Shown one piece after another: positions 1 to 12,092 of a stretch of DNA of 36,420 nucleotides. How positions within the stretch are numbered: the first letter of the stretch is position 1; each line of letters begins with the position of its first letter. The notes beneath the pieces were generated by a model. The model saw only the letters and a program-made list of their open reading frames with translations. It searched no databases and was not told where the DNA came from. The translations under genes were made by a program, and so were the position numbers. Source of the stretch: an uncultured Thermoleophilia bacterium (GTDB taxonomy: Bacteria; Actinomycetota; Thermoleophilia; UBA2241); contig CAIYOD010000001.1 in NCBI GenBank assembly GCA_903927755.1, positions 1 to 36,420 on the forward strand. Direction: 5' to 3'.

Positions 1-1
1 C

Positions 2-823
2 AGCGAGCTCAGCTGGACGCACATCAACCACCCGTCCGAGGTGCTGCAGGTCAACCAGAAGGTCAAGGTCAAGGTGCTGGACATCGACCGCGACCGCCAG
101 CGCATCAGCCTGGGCCTCAAGCAGACGCAGGAAGACCCGTGGCAGAAGATCGTCGCCCAGCACAAGGTCGGCGACGTCGTCGATGGTCGCGTCACCAAGA
201 TCGTCGCCTTCGGCGCCTTCGTCGAGATCTACGAGGGCATCGAGGGTCTGGTGCACATCAGCGAGCTGGCCAACCGCCACGTCGAGCGTCCGGACGAGGT
301 CGTCTCCGTCGGCCAGCAGGTCAGCGTCAAGATCATCGAGGTCGACTCCGAGCGTCGCCGCCTCAGCCTGAGCATCAAGCGCGTCGACGGCGACAACGTG
401 AAGCCGCTGCGGCCGCTCGAGCCTGAGGTCGACGAAGAGGCCGAAGAGGTCGTCGAGGGCGAAGAGCCCGCCGAAGCCGAAGAACTGGCCGAGGCCGAAG
501 AGCTGGCCGAAGAGGTCGCCGAGGCCGTCGAGACCATCGAAGAGGCCGAGGAGATCCTCGAGGCCGAGGCCGCCGTCGAGCTGGCCGCGGCCGTCGTCGA
601 GGAGGAGCTCGCCACGGCGGAGACGCCCGAAGAGGTCGAGCAGGCCATCGAGGACGCCATCGTCGTCGCCGTCGCCGCAGAGGTCGTCGAAGAGGCGGCC
701 GAGGAGTTCGTGGCCGAGCACGAGCCGGAGCTCGGTCTGAGCGACGACGTCTTCCCGGCCGGCGCGGCCGCGGACGACGAGGACGCCCCGGCCGAGGCGG
801 CCGAGGAGTCTCCGGAGGCCTGA
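2..823 (+). CDS. rpsA: 30S ribosomal protein S1 (3' part; gene begins before the window)
   Basis: Ribosomal protein S1 binds mRNA on the 30S subunit and helps translation initiation. The reading frame is open from base 2, so the N-terminal part lies outside the window; the GTG at 41 is internal. Visible are the end of one S1 (OB-fold) repeat, with the motifs SWTHINHPSEVLQ and KVKVLDID, and one complete repeat (about bases 167–395) with GRVTKIVAFGAFVEI and GLVHISELA. These are followed by about 135 residues that are almost entirely Glu, Ala and Val, including a short tandem EAEELAEA-type repetition near bases 470–515. Actinobacterial S1 proteins often end in an acidic, low-complexity tail, but this one is long. 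The neighbour coaE is the usual downstream gene of rpsA in Actinobacteria. Confidence 0.93.
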   Translation, partial: SELSWTHINHPSEVLQVNQKVKVKVLDIDRDRQRISLGLKQTQEDPWQKIVAQHKVGDVVDGRVTKIVAFGAFVEIYEGIEGLVHISELANRHVERPDEVVSVGQQVSVKIIEVDSERRRLSLSIKRVDGDNVKPLRPLEPEVDEEAEEVVEGEEPAEAEELAEAEELAEEVAEAVETIEEAEEILEAEAAVELAAAVVEEELATAETPEEVEQAIEDAIVVAVAAEVVEEAAEEFVAEHEPELGLSDDVFPAGAAADDEDAPAEAAEESPEA

Positions 824-834
824 AGCCCGAGGGC

Positions 835-872
835 GGGGGCGGCGGAGGCGCATCGGCGCTTCCGCCGCCCCC
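835..872 (+). terminator. Strong hairpin after rpsA, candidate terminator
   Basis: Two 17-base arms (835–851 and 856–872) pair throughout, with one G·U wobble, around the tetraloop ATCG. It begins 11 bases after the rpsA stop. No T-run follows, so this is either an actinobacterial U-less terminator or an mRNA 3'-end stabiliser. Some read-through into coaE, 20 bases further on, is possible. Confidence 0.6.
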
Positions 873-891
873 GACCTGCGTAAGGGACCAT

Positions 892-1548
892 ATGACCACA
901 TCGCGAACGCACATTCCGCTGCTCGGACTGACCGGCGGCATCGGCTCCGGCAAGTCCACGGCGCTCGCCTACCTGCACGAGCTTGGCGCAGCCACGATCT
1001 CGAGCGACGACATCGTGCACGGCCTGTATTCCACCGCCGAGGTCGTCGACCTCATTCGCGAGCACTACGGCGACGCGGTCGTCGACGGCGCCGGCGGTAT
1101 CAGCCGGCCGGCGCTCGCCGGCATCGTCTTTGCCGACGAAGCCGAGCTCCGCTGGCTCGAAGACCTGCTGCACCCGTTCGTGCGCGACGCAGTGGCTGTC
1201 TGGCTCGAGCAGCAGAAGAAGGCGCGCCCCCGGCCGGCGCTCGTCGTCGTCGAGGTGCCGCTGCTGTTCGAGACGGGGTTCGAGCAGCGCTTCGACTGCA
1301 TCATGCTGATCACGGCGCCGGACGACGTCCGCCGCCGCCGCCTCACGGCCAAGCTCACCGACAGCGAGTTCCGCCGCCGCCGGGCGCAGCAGATGCCTGA
1401 AGAGGAGAAGATCGCACGCAGCGACTTCGTGTTCGACAACACCGGGTCGCGCAGGGACCTGCGGGAATTCGTTGCGCAAACGGCGGCGACGATCATCGCC
1501 GGGGAGCTACCCGCCGTGGGGGACGGCGCCGGCGAGAGCGCTTCGTGA
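892..1548 (+). CDS. coaE: Dephospho-CoA kinase
   Basis: Catalyses the last step of coenzyme A synthesis, the ATP-dependent phosphorylation of the ribose 3'-OH of dephospho-CoA, in the cytoplasm. The 218-residue length is normal for the family. A Walker A loop GGIGSGKS lies at residues 15–22, followed by the family segment with an acidic pair (SSDDIVH, about residues 38–44). The motif VVVEVPLLFE, the Arg-rich lid region and the QMPEEEKIARSDFVFDN segment are typical of CoaE. The ATG at 892 has an AAGGGA-like ribosome-binding site at 882–887. The stop overlaps the GTG of the next gene by four bases, which points to translational coupling. Gene order rpsA–coaE–uvrB is conserved in Actinobacteria. 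Confidence 0.95.
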   Translation: MTTSRTHIPLLGLTGGIGSGKSTALAYLHELGAATISSDDIVHGLYSTAEVVDLIREHYGDAVVDGAGGISRPALAGIVFADEAELRWLEDLLHPFVRDAVAVWLEQQKKARPRPALVVVEVPLLFETGFEQRFDCIMLITAPDDVRRRRLTAKLTDSEFRRRRAQQMPEEEKIARSDFVFDNTGSRRDLREFVAQTAATIIAGELPAVGDGAGESAS

Positions 1549-2144
1549 GGCGGGCTCTCATCGCCGTCGTCCTGGTCGGAGCCGCGCTGGCGGCCGTGAT
1601 CGGGGTCGCCCGCTGGGCGGCGCCGCTCCTCGGCGCCAGCGGGCCGTCATGGGTCACGGAGTCCGCGTATCCCCTCGAGCACGCCGGCGCCATCCGCGAC
1701 GGCGCGCGCCGCTACGACCTCGATCCGGCGCTCGTGGCCGCCGTCATCTACGCGGAGAGCAGGTTCGACGAGCACGCGGTCTCGTCGCAGGGCGCCGTCG
1801 GCCTCATGCAGATCCTGCCGGAGACTGCCGACCAGATCGCCGACGAGTCCGGAGGCGTCGCCTTCACGGCCGCGGACCTCGAGGACCCGCGGGTCAACAT
1901 CCGCTACGGCTGCTACTACCTGCGGCAGGCGCTGGATGCCTACGACGGGGACGTCCGTGCCGCCGTGGCGTCCTACAACGCCGGCATGGGTGCGGTCGCC
2001 GAGTGGCGCGCGGCCGCCGCCGCCGAGGGGCACGCCTTCCGGCTTCGCGACATCCCGTATCCCGAGACGAGGGCCTACGTGAAGAAGGTCGTCGAGGCGC
2101 GCCGGGTCTATCGAGAGACGTACGGCGACCGCCTCCCGCGTTAG
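1545..2144 (+). CDS. Membrane-anchored lytic transglycosylase (SLT domain)
   Basis: Predicted murein lytic transglycosylase, which cleaves the MurNAc–GlcNAc bond of peptidoglycan to give 1,6-anhydro products, acting outside the membrane. One hydrophobic helix at residues 4–21 looks like a signal anchor with no obvious cleavage site. The SLT catalytic domain covers about residues 45–190, with catalytic Glu71 in AESRF, then GAVGLMQILPETA, DPRVNIRYGCYYLRQAL and SYNAGMGAV, the hallmark order of family 1 enzymes such as Slt70 and MltC. The GTG start at 1545 overlaps the coaE stop (GTGA), so it shares the coaE transcript. A small SLT protein at this position is common in Gram-positive lineages; its specific role (wall turnover or division) cannot be read from the sequence. 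Confidence 0.9.
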   Translation: MRRALIAVVLVGAALAAVIGVARWAAPLLGASGPSWVTESAYPLEHAGAIRDGARRYDLDPALVAAVIYAESRFDEHAVSSQGAVGLMQILPETADQIADESGGVAFTAADLEDPRVNIRYGCYYLRQALDAYDGDVRAAVASYNAGMGAVAEWRAAAAAEGHAFRLRDIPYPETRAYVKKVVEARRVYRETYGDRLPR

Positions 2145-2178
2145 GCGCGCACAGGCGGTCGGCCGCGTCGCGGGCCCC

Positions 2179-2207
2179 TTGCGAACACGTGTTCGTATTG
2201 GTAGCAT
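2179..2207 (+). promoter_or_regulatory. Promoter of uvrB, near-leaderless
   Basis: A -35-like TTGCGA at 2179–2184 and a -10-like TAGCAT at 2202–2207 are separated by exactly 17 bases. Transcription would start near 2213–2215, only a few bases before the ATG at 2217. The uvrB mRNA is therefore probably leaderless or nearly so. A GAGGA at 2209–2213 sits too close to the ATG to be a normal ribosome-binding site. Confidence 0.6.
2182..2195. promoter_or_regulatory. LexA operator (SOS box) upstream of uvrB
   Basis: The 14-base palindrome CGAACACGTGTTCG matches the Gram-positive LexA/DinR consensus CGAACRNRYGTTCG at every position. It overlaps the -35 element and the spacer of the uvrB promoter, where LexA binding would block RNA polymerase. 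I noticed no second copy elsewhere in the window, including upstream of uvrC and recJ. The site implies DNA-damage induction of uvrB and of the genes cotranscribed with it. Confidence 0.88.
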
Positions 2208-2216
2208 CGAGGACGC

Positions 2217-4221
<2,005 letters not shown>

Positions 4222-4229
<8 letters not shown>

Positions 4230-4836
4230 CGCCATGCACCTGCAACGGCTCATCGCCGACGCCGAGGGCTTCGGCGCGTCCCGCGCGGCGCCCGTGCCGG
4301 CGGCCGCGGTCGTCGTCGACGACCGCGTCAATCTCAAGTGCCGCGTCCCGCTCTGTTCGGGCTACGGCCACAACCTCATGTGCCCGCCGGCCGTCATGCC
4401 GGCGCAGGCGACTCGGGATGTGCTGCGCAAGTACGGAGACGCTCTCGTCGTGCAGCTCGACATCCCACTCACGCAGGACGGCGTCGACGAGCAGCTCGAC
4501 GGCCGGACCTACGCCGAGGCGCGCACGGACGCCGGCCAGATCGAGGGCCTCAAGGAGAGCCAGAACCGGTTCGCGCACCTCATGACCGATCTGGAGCGCG
4601 CAGCCTTCAAGCTCGGCTACCGATACGCCGCGGCCTTCTCGGGCGGCGAGTGTGTGCTCTGCGACGAGTGTGTCGGCCAGGGGTCGGGCGAGGCGTGCCG
4701 GCATCCGTTCGAGGCGCGTCCGTCCATGGAGGCCGTGGGCATCGACGTCGTCGCCACGGCCGAGGCGGCCGGCCTCAGCGTCGAGCTGCCGGCCGCAGAC
4801 CATCCGGCCTGGACCGGCCTCCTCCTGATCGACTGA
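4222..4836 (+). CDS. DUF2284 cysteine-rich putative metal-binding protein
   Basis: Member of the DUF2284 family, annotated generally as predicted metal-binding proteins; no biochemical function is established to my knowledge. The 204-residue protein has two cysteine groups, Cys40/45/54 (including [11 protein letters not shown]) and Cys144/147/150/159 ([12 protein letters not shown]…ACRHP). This spacing suggests an Fe–S cluster or other metal. No signal peptide or membrane segment is seen, so it is probably cytoplasmic. I chose the TTG at 4222 because AGGAG at 4211–4215 is six bases upstream; the alternative ATG at 4234 would be 18 bases away. It lies inside the uvrB–uvrA transcript, overlapping uvrB and ending seven bases before uvrA, so it should share the SOS control of uvrB. 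Confidence 0.85.
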
Positions 4837-4843
4837 AGCGAGC

Positions 4844-7722
<2,879 letters not shown>

Positions 7723-7726
<4 letters not shown>

Positions 7727-7977
7727 CCGCCGACGAGGGACCCGCCGTGGTCGCCACCGCGCCGGATGGCATCATCGGCTCCATCATGGCGGCCGCGCTT
7801 GAATCCGCGGGCATCCCCGTGGAGGTCCGCAGCGCCAATCGGGGCTGGCTGTTCCCCGGCGTCCAGACCAGCGCCGGGCCTGTCGAGATCCTCGTACCCG
7901 GCGCCCTCGCCGAGGACGCCCGAGCGATCCTGGCCGCCGAGGATGGGGTCACCACCGATCCGGACGCCGGCCGCTGA
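7723..7977 (+). CDS. Small DUF2007-type protein
   Basis: An 84-residue protein starting at GTG 7723, which overlaps the uvrA stop (GTGA). It resembles the DUF2007 family, called putative prokaryotic signal-transducing proteins: a short β-strand segment ([22 protein letters not shown]), then IPVEVRS, and a hydrophobic core before the C-terminal [11 protein letters not shown] helix. This is the ferredoxin-like layout of that family, in which the role is unknown. The tight overlap indicates coexpression with uvrA. Identification rests on the overall pattern rather than on a catalytic motif, so the family call is moderate while the gene itself is well supported. Confidence 0.72.
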
Positions 7978-8029
7978 CCGAGGTGCCTTTGAGGCCGACC
8001 GCCGAATGGGCGCCGCGAAGGCGACACGG

Positions 8030-8788
8030 ATGACCTATCTGACTCTGCCGCGGTCCAACCTCGGGTCCGAGCACATCTGCTGCGCCTTCTCGGACAAGAA
8101 GTGCGCGGACGGCTACGCGCTCAAGAAGCGGTGGCTGGCCGAGGCGTTCGACCACGGCTACGTGTTCCGCAGGCTCGACGAACGCGCGAAGGTGTTCATC
8201 GAATACGGCCCGGCCGAGTCGGCGTGGGCGCCCGTGAGTGCACCGGGTCGCCTGATGATCGGCTGCTTCTGGGTGTCGGGCAGGTACAAGGGTCAGGGCC
8301 ACGGGAAGGCCCTCCTCCAGGAGGCGATCGCGGACGCGCGAAGGCAGGGGAAGGCCGGCCTGGTGACCGTGGTCGGGACGAAGAAGTTCCACTTCATGAG
8401 CGACACCAGGTGGCTGCTGGGGCAGGGATTCACGGTCGTCGACAGCATCTCGTCGGGCTTCAGTCTGCTCGCGATGGACGTCGCGGACTCCGGCACTCCT
8501 CCATCGTTCAGCGATTCAGTCCGGAGCGGAGAGTGCCAGGAGAAGAACGGCCTTGTGGCTTACTACTCCGATCGCTGCCCCTACGGGGAGTTCCATGTCC
8601 GAGAGTCCCTGGCTGAGACGGCCGCGAAGCGCGATCTGCCGCTCACGGTGGTCAAGCTGGAGACCATGGAGCAGGCGCAGGCGGCTCCGACCCCGGCCAC
8701 CATCTTCAGTCTGTTCAGGGACGGCCGGTTCGTGACCACGGACATCGGTGTCTGCCTGGACGGCCGCTTCGACAAGATCGCCGGATAG
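8030..8788 (+). CDS. GNAT acetyltransferase with C-terminal YoaP-like domain
   Basis: Resembles Bacillus YoaP: an N-terminal GNAT domain (about residues 5–150) with the acetyl-CoA loop RYKGQGHGKALL (85–96), followed by a YoaP-like domain (about 165–252) beginning GLVAYYSDRCPYGEFHV. The acetyl acceptor is unknown. ATG 8030 is preferred because GAAGG at 8017–8021 is eight bases upstream; the in-frame ATG at 8006 would add eight residues. AGG is used for Arg repeatedly here, a codon that is rare in the flanking genes. The gene also interrupts the usual uvrA–uvrC neighbourhood. Both points suggest horizontal acquisition. It begins 52 bases after the previous gene and ends 61 bases before uvrC. 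Confidence 0.85.
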   Translation: MTYLTLPRSNLGSEHICCAFSDKKCADGYALKKRWLAEAFDHGYVFRRLDERAKVFIEYGPAESAWAPVSAPGRLMIGCFWVSGRYKGQGHGKALLQEAIADARRQGKAGLVTVVGTKKFHFMSDTRWLLGQGFTVVDSISSGFSLLAMDVADSGTPPSFSDSVRSGECQEKNGLVAYYSDRCPYGEFHVRESLAETAAKRDLPLTVVKLETMEQAQAAPTPATIFSLFRDGRFVTTDIGVCLDGRFDKIAG

Positions 8789-8836
8789 CCGGCGAGTCGG
8801 CGCCGGCCGCGGCCCGCCGGCCGCGCGTCCGGCGAG

Positions 8837-8842
8837 TACAAT
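8837..8842 (+). promoter_or_regulatory. -10 element of uvrC
   Basis: TACAAT lies seven bases before the uvrC ATG at 8850, so transcription would begin at or next to the start codon (leaderless mRNA). No recognisable -35 is seen in the very GC-rich upstream stretch, and no LexA box is present. Confidence 0.55.
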
Positions 8843-8849
8843 CGGGTCG

Positions 8850-10712
8850 ATGACCGACTCCGAACGCCAGGCCGATCGTCTCGGCGACCTCCGCGCGACC
8901 CTCAAGCGCATCCCCAACGAGCCCGGTGTCTACCGCTTTCTCGACGCCGAGGGGACGGTGCTGTACGTGGGCAAAGCGAAGGCCCTGCGCAAGCGCGTGG
9001 CGAACTATCTGCGCCCGGCGGCGACGCCCCACGGGCGCACCGGGGAGATGCTCTCGCAGGCCGCGGGCATCGACTGGGTGGTGACCGGCTCCGAGTCGGA
9101 GGCGCTCCTCCTCGAGGACAACTTCATCAAGGAGGAGCGCCCGCCCTACAACCTCCGCCTGCGTGACGACAAGAGCTACCCGTCCATCGAAGTCACGCTG
9201 AACGAGGCGTGGCCGCGGGTGCGCTTCTTTCGCGGCAGGCGCGTGCCCGGCAACCTGTACTTCGGGCCGTTCTCGAGCGCGCGCAAGGTGCGCGACACGC
9301 TCGAGCTGATCGGCCGCATCTTCCCCTACCGCAAATGCCGCGGCCCGCGGCCTGGCCGGCCCAGCGGCTCGCCCTGCCTTCAGTACTTCATCAAGCGGTC
9401 CCTCGGGCCGTGCGACGACCGCTGCACGCGCGAGGAGTACCTGGGCGCCGTGAACCAGGCGATCGACTTCCTGCGCGGCCGCCTCGGCGAGGTCGAGAAG
9501 GACATCGAACGCGAGATGACAGCCGCCGCCACGGCGCAGGAGTTCGAGAAGGCGGCGCTCCTGCGCGACCGGCTCGCCGCCGTGCGCCACGTGCACGAGC
9601 GCCAGTTCATGCACGTCGACGAGCGTGAGGCGTTCGACGTCATCGGGCTCTCGCTGGAGGACCCCGGCGCCAACGTGCAGGTGTTCCGCGTGCGCGACGG
9701 CGCCGTCGTCGACCGTCAGGCCTTCTACCTGGAGAACGCCGCCGGGCGCGAGACGGCCGAGGTGCTCGAGGAGTTCCTCCTCGAGTTCTACTGGGAGGGC
9801 TCCGTCGTCCCGCCGGAGATCGTGGCGCCGCTCGAGGACGGCGCCGGGCTGGGCGCCGTGCTCGGCGAGCGGCGCGGCTCCAACGTCTCGGTCCGCGCCG
9901 CCAAGCGCGGCCCCAAGCGGCGGCTCCTTGAGTTGGCGCAGCACAACGCCGACCTCGCCGCGCAGACCGAGTCCGAGCGCCTCGCGCGCAAGTCGTCCTC
10001 GCGCATCGAGGCGCTCGAGCGCCTGCGCGACGGTCTGGCCCTCGACCGCCTGCCCCTGCGCATCGAGTGCTACGACATCTCCAACCTGGGCGAGCAACAT
10101 CCCGTGGGCTCGATGGTCGTGTTCGAGGGCGGCGTCCCCAAGAAGGCGCACTACCGCAAGTTCTCGGTACGCGATGCCGTAGGACAGGACGACTTCGCGA
10201 TGATGAACCAGGTGCTGCGGCGGCGCTTCGAGCGCCGCGGCGACGACGCCGGCCAGTACGACGAGAGCTTCGCCGCGCTGCCCGACCTCGTGGTCGTCGA
10301 CGGCGGCAAGGGACAGCTCTCCGCCGCCGTCGCGGCGCTCGAGGACGCCGGCGCCGACGTCGACGTCGTGAGCCTCGCCAAGCAGCGTGAAGAGATCTTC
10401 GTGCCGGGGCGACGCGATCCCCTGCCGCTGCCGGCCGACGACTCCGGGTCGCTGCTTCTCCAGCGCATCCGCGACGAGGCACACCGGTTCGCGGTGACGT
10501 ACCATAGGCAGCGGCGCGACGCCGGCCTGCGCCGCTCACCCGTGTTCGACGAGCTCCCACAGGTCGGCCCCGTGCGTCGGCGGCGCATCCTGGAACACTT
10601 CGGCAGCCCGGAACGGTTCCTGAGCGCCAGCCGGGAGGAGATCGAGCGCGTGCCGGGATTGCCACGCAAGGTCGCGAGGGAGATCTATGCGCACCTCCAT
10701 AAGACCGGATGA
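8850..10712 (+). CDS. uvrC: Excinuclease ABC subunit C
   Basis: UvrC makes the two incisions on either side of a lesion in the UvrB–DNA complex. The 620 residues show an N-terminal GIY-YIG nuclease (GVY at 26–28, YVG at 39–41). A cysteine-containing segment (KCRG…SPCLQYFI…GPCDDRC) follows, of the kind reported to hold an Fe–S cluster in some UvrC proteins. A UVR motif (EFEKAALLRDRLAAV) contacts UvrB. The RNase H-like second nuclease begins IECYDISNLG, and a C-terminal tandem helix-hairpin-helix (VGPVRRRRILEHFG…VPGLPRKVAREIY) binds DNA. The ATG at 8850 is chosen over an in-frame upstream GTG (8748) that lies inside the preceding gene, because it follows a -10 element and gives the family-typical N-terminus. 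The end overlaps ogt by 26 bases. Confidence 0.97.
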   Translation: MTDSERQADRLGDLRATLKRIPNEPGVYRFLDAEGTVLYVGKAKALRKRVANYLRPAATPHGRTGEMLSQAAGIDWVVTGSESEALLLEDNFIKEERPPYNLRLRDDKSYPSIEVTLNEAWPRVRFFRGRRVPGNLYFGPFSSARKVRDTLELIGRIFPYRKCRGPRPGRPSGSPCLQYFIKRSLGPCDDRCTREEYLGAVNQAIDFLRGRLGEVEKDIEREMTAAATAQEFEKAALLRDRLAAVRHVHERQFMHVDEREAFDVIGLSLEDPGANVQVFRVRDGAVVDRQAFYLENAAGRETAEVLEEFLLEFYWEGSVVPPEIVAPLEDGAGLGAVLGERRGSNVSVRAAKRGPKRRLLELAQHNADLAAQTESERLARKSSSRIEALERLRDGLALDRLPLRIECYDISNLGEQHPVGSMVVFEGGVPKKAHYRKFSVRDAVGQDDFAMMNQVLRRRFERRGDDAGQYDESFAALPDLVVVDGGKGQLSAAVAALEDAGADVDVVSLAKQREEIFVPGRRDPLPLPADDSGSLLLQRIRDEAHRFAVTYHRQRRDAGLRRSPVFDELPQVGPVRRRRILEHFGSPERFLSASREEIERVPGLPRKVAREIYAHLHKTG

Positions 10713-11220
10713 GCTCGCCCGCTTGGGCCGCCTGACGGAGGAGGCCTTCGTCTGCGAGCTGGGCGTCGGCTACCTGCTGCTCGCCGGCGGTCTTCCGATG
10801 GCTCTCGAGCTCCCGGCGCAGGTGCGGACCATGCGGCAGGCGCACCGCGGCAAGAGCCCGTGGGCGCTCGACCTCGAGCGGTACTTTGCCGGCGAGCCCG
10901 TCTCGTTCGACCTCGACGTGGACGCCTACGCGGCCGCGCACGGCTTCACCGACTTCGAGCGCGATGTCTACCGGGCGCTGGCGCGGGTGCCCTACGGCGA
11001 GGTCGCGAGCTACCGTGATCTCGCCCGCGACGCCGGCCGCCCCAACGCCTACCGCGCGGTCGGATCCGCGATGGCGCGCAACGCGCTCCCGGTGATCCTG
11101 CCGTGTCACCGCGTCATCAAAAACGACGGCCGGCTCGGCTCCTACGGCGACGATCCGGCCTGGAAGGAGCGCCTGCTGGCGCTCGAGGGCGTGCGCGTGG
11201 TCGAGGGGAGGGTCACGTGA
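10687..11220 (+). CDS. ogt: Methylated-DNA–protein-cysteine methyltransferase
   Basis: Suicide repair protein that moves the alkyl group from O6-alkylguanine in DNA to its own cysteine. The 177-residue protein has an N-terminal ribonuclease-like domain and a C-terminal DNA-binding domain. The active site is ILPCHRVI with Cys140, the winged-helix segment is VPYGEVASYRDLA, and the Asn-containing hinge RNALPVILP precedes the active site. Because the cysteine is present this is a true transferase, not an alkyltransferase-like protein, in which Trp replaces it. It begins inside the uvrC 3' end (26-base overlap) and its stop overlaps the rapZ GTG. Thus uvrC, ogt, rapZ, yvcK and whiA look like one transcript. 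Direct-reversal and excision repair are therefore physically coupled here. Confidence 0.93.
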   Translation: MRTSIRPDELARLGRLTEEAFVCELGVGYLLLAGGLPMALELPAQVRTMRQAHRGKSPWALDLERYFAGEPVSFDLDVDAYAAAHGFTDFERDVYRALARVPYGEVASYRDLARDAGRPNAYRAVGSAMARNALPVILPCHRVIKNDGRLGSYGDDPAWKERLLALEGVRVVEGRVT

Positions 11221-12086
11221 CCGAGGCGCTGCAGTTCGTGATCATCACCGGCCTCTCCGGGGCCGGGAAGTCCCAGGCGATGGACTCGTTCGAGGATGCC
11301 GGCTGGTTCTGCGTCGACAACCTGCCGCCGGAGCTCGTGCCGACGCTGGTCGACCTGTTCCGCCGCGAGGGGAGCAAGGTCGACCGTGTCGCCGTCGTGA
11401 GCGACGTCCGCGGCGGCGAGTACTTCGGCTCGCTCGAGCAGCTGCTCGACGAGTTGCACGAGCGCGGCGTCGAGTACACGCTCGTCTTCCTCGAGGCGTC
11501 CAACGAGGCGCTGGTCCGTCGCTTCAAGGAGACGCGCCGCCGGCACCCGCTGGCGACCGGCGGCAGCGTCATCGACGGCATCCGCAAGGAGCGCCAGCGC
11601 CTCGCCGGCCTGCGCGAGCGCGCTCACCTCATCATCGACACCAGCGACATCTCGATCCACCAGCTCAAGGCGCGTCTCAACGAGGACCTGATCAACCACA
11701 CGCGGCGCACCAACATCGTCTTCGCCGTCGTGTCGTTCGGCTACAAGTACGGCATCCCCATCGACGCCGACCTGCTGTTCGACGTGCGCTTCCTGCCCAA
11801 TCCGCACTACGACCTCCGTCTGCGCCCGCTCACCGGGCTGGACGAGGAGGTCAGCACGTTCGTGCGGGAATCACCCGGGACGAGCGAGTACCTCGAGCGC
11901 CTGTTCCCGCTGCTCGACTTCCTGTTCCCGCGCTACGCGGCCGAGGGCAAGGCGCACCTTACGATCGGCGTGGGCTGCACCGGCGGGCGCCATCGCTCGG
12001 TGACCATCGCGGAGCTCATCGGGCAGCGCTACGAGAAGCAGGGCTACTACACGGTGGTCCGCCATCGGGACCTCACCAGAGATTAG
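11217..12086 (+). CDS. rapZ: RNase adapter / nucleotide-binding protein RapZ (YvcJ)
   Basis: RapZ family P-loop protein. In E. coli it delivers the small RNA GlmZ to RNase E and senses glucosamine-6-phosphate; in Gram-positives (YvcJ) it hydrolyses nucleotides and its role is less clear. From GTG 11217 the protein has 289 residues. Walker A is TGLSGAGKS at residues 11–19 and FCVDNLPPELV follows. The C-terminal domain carries the conserved GVGCTGGRHRSVTIAE motif and FGYKYGIPIDADLLFDVRFLPNP. A GAGGGGAGGG purine stretch at 11203–11212 supports this start, which overlaps the ogt stop by four bases. Conserved position upstream of yvcK and whiA. Confidence 0.95.
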   Translation: MTEALQFVIITGLSGAGKSQAMDSFEDAGWFCVDNLPPELVPTLVDLFRREGSKVDRVAVVSDVRGGEYFGSLEQLLDELHERGVEYTLVFLEASNEALVRRFKETRRRHPLATGGSVIDGIRKERQRLAGLRERAHLIIDTSDISIHQLKARLNEDLINHTRRTNIVFAVVSFGYKYGIPIDADLLFDVRFLPNPHYDLRLRPLTGLDEEVSTFVRESPGTSEYLERLFPLLDFLFPRYAAEGKAHLTIGVGCTGGRHRSVTIAELIGQRYEKQGYYTVVRHRDLTRD

Positions 12087-12092
12087 TCGCTG

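Noticed and set aside
41-43. GTG at 41 as the real start of the S1 gene
   Set aside because: The frame is open upstream to base 2 and those codons continue a conserved S1 repeat (SWTHINHPSEV), so the gene begins outside the window.
10687-11220. Alkyltransferase-like protein lacking activity
   Set aside because: The active-site motif is PCHRV with Cys140, not PWHRV, so a functional transferase is more likely.
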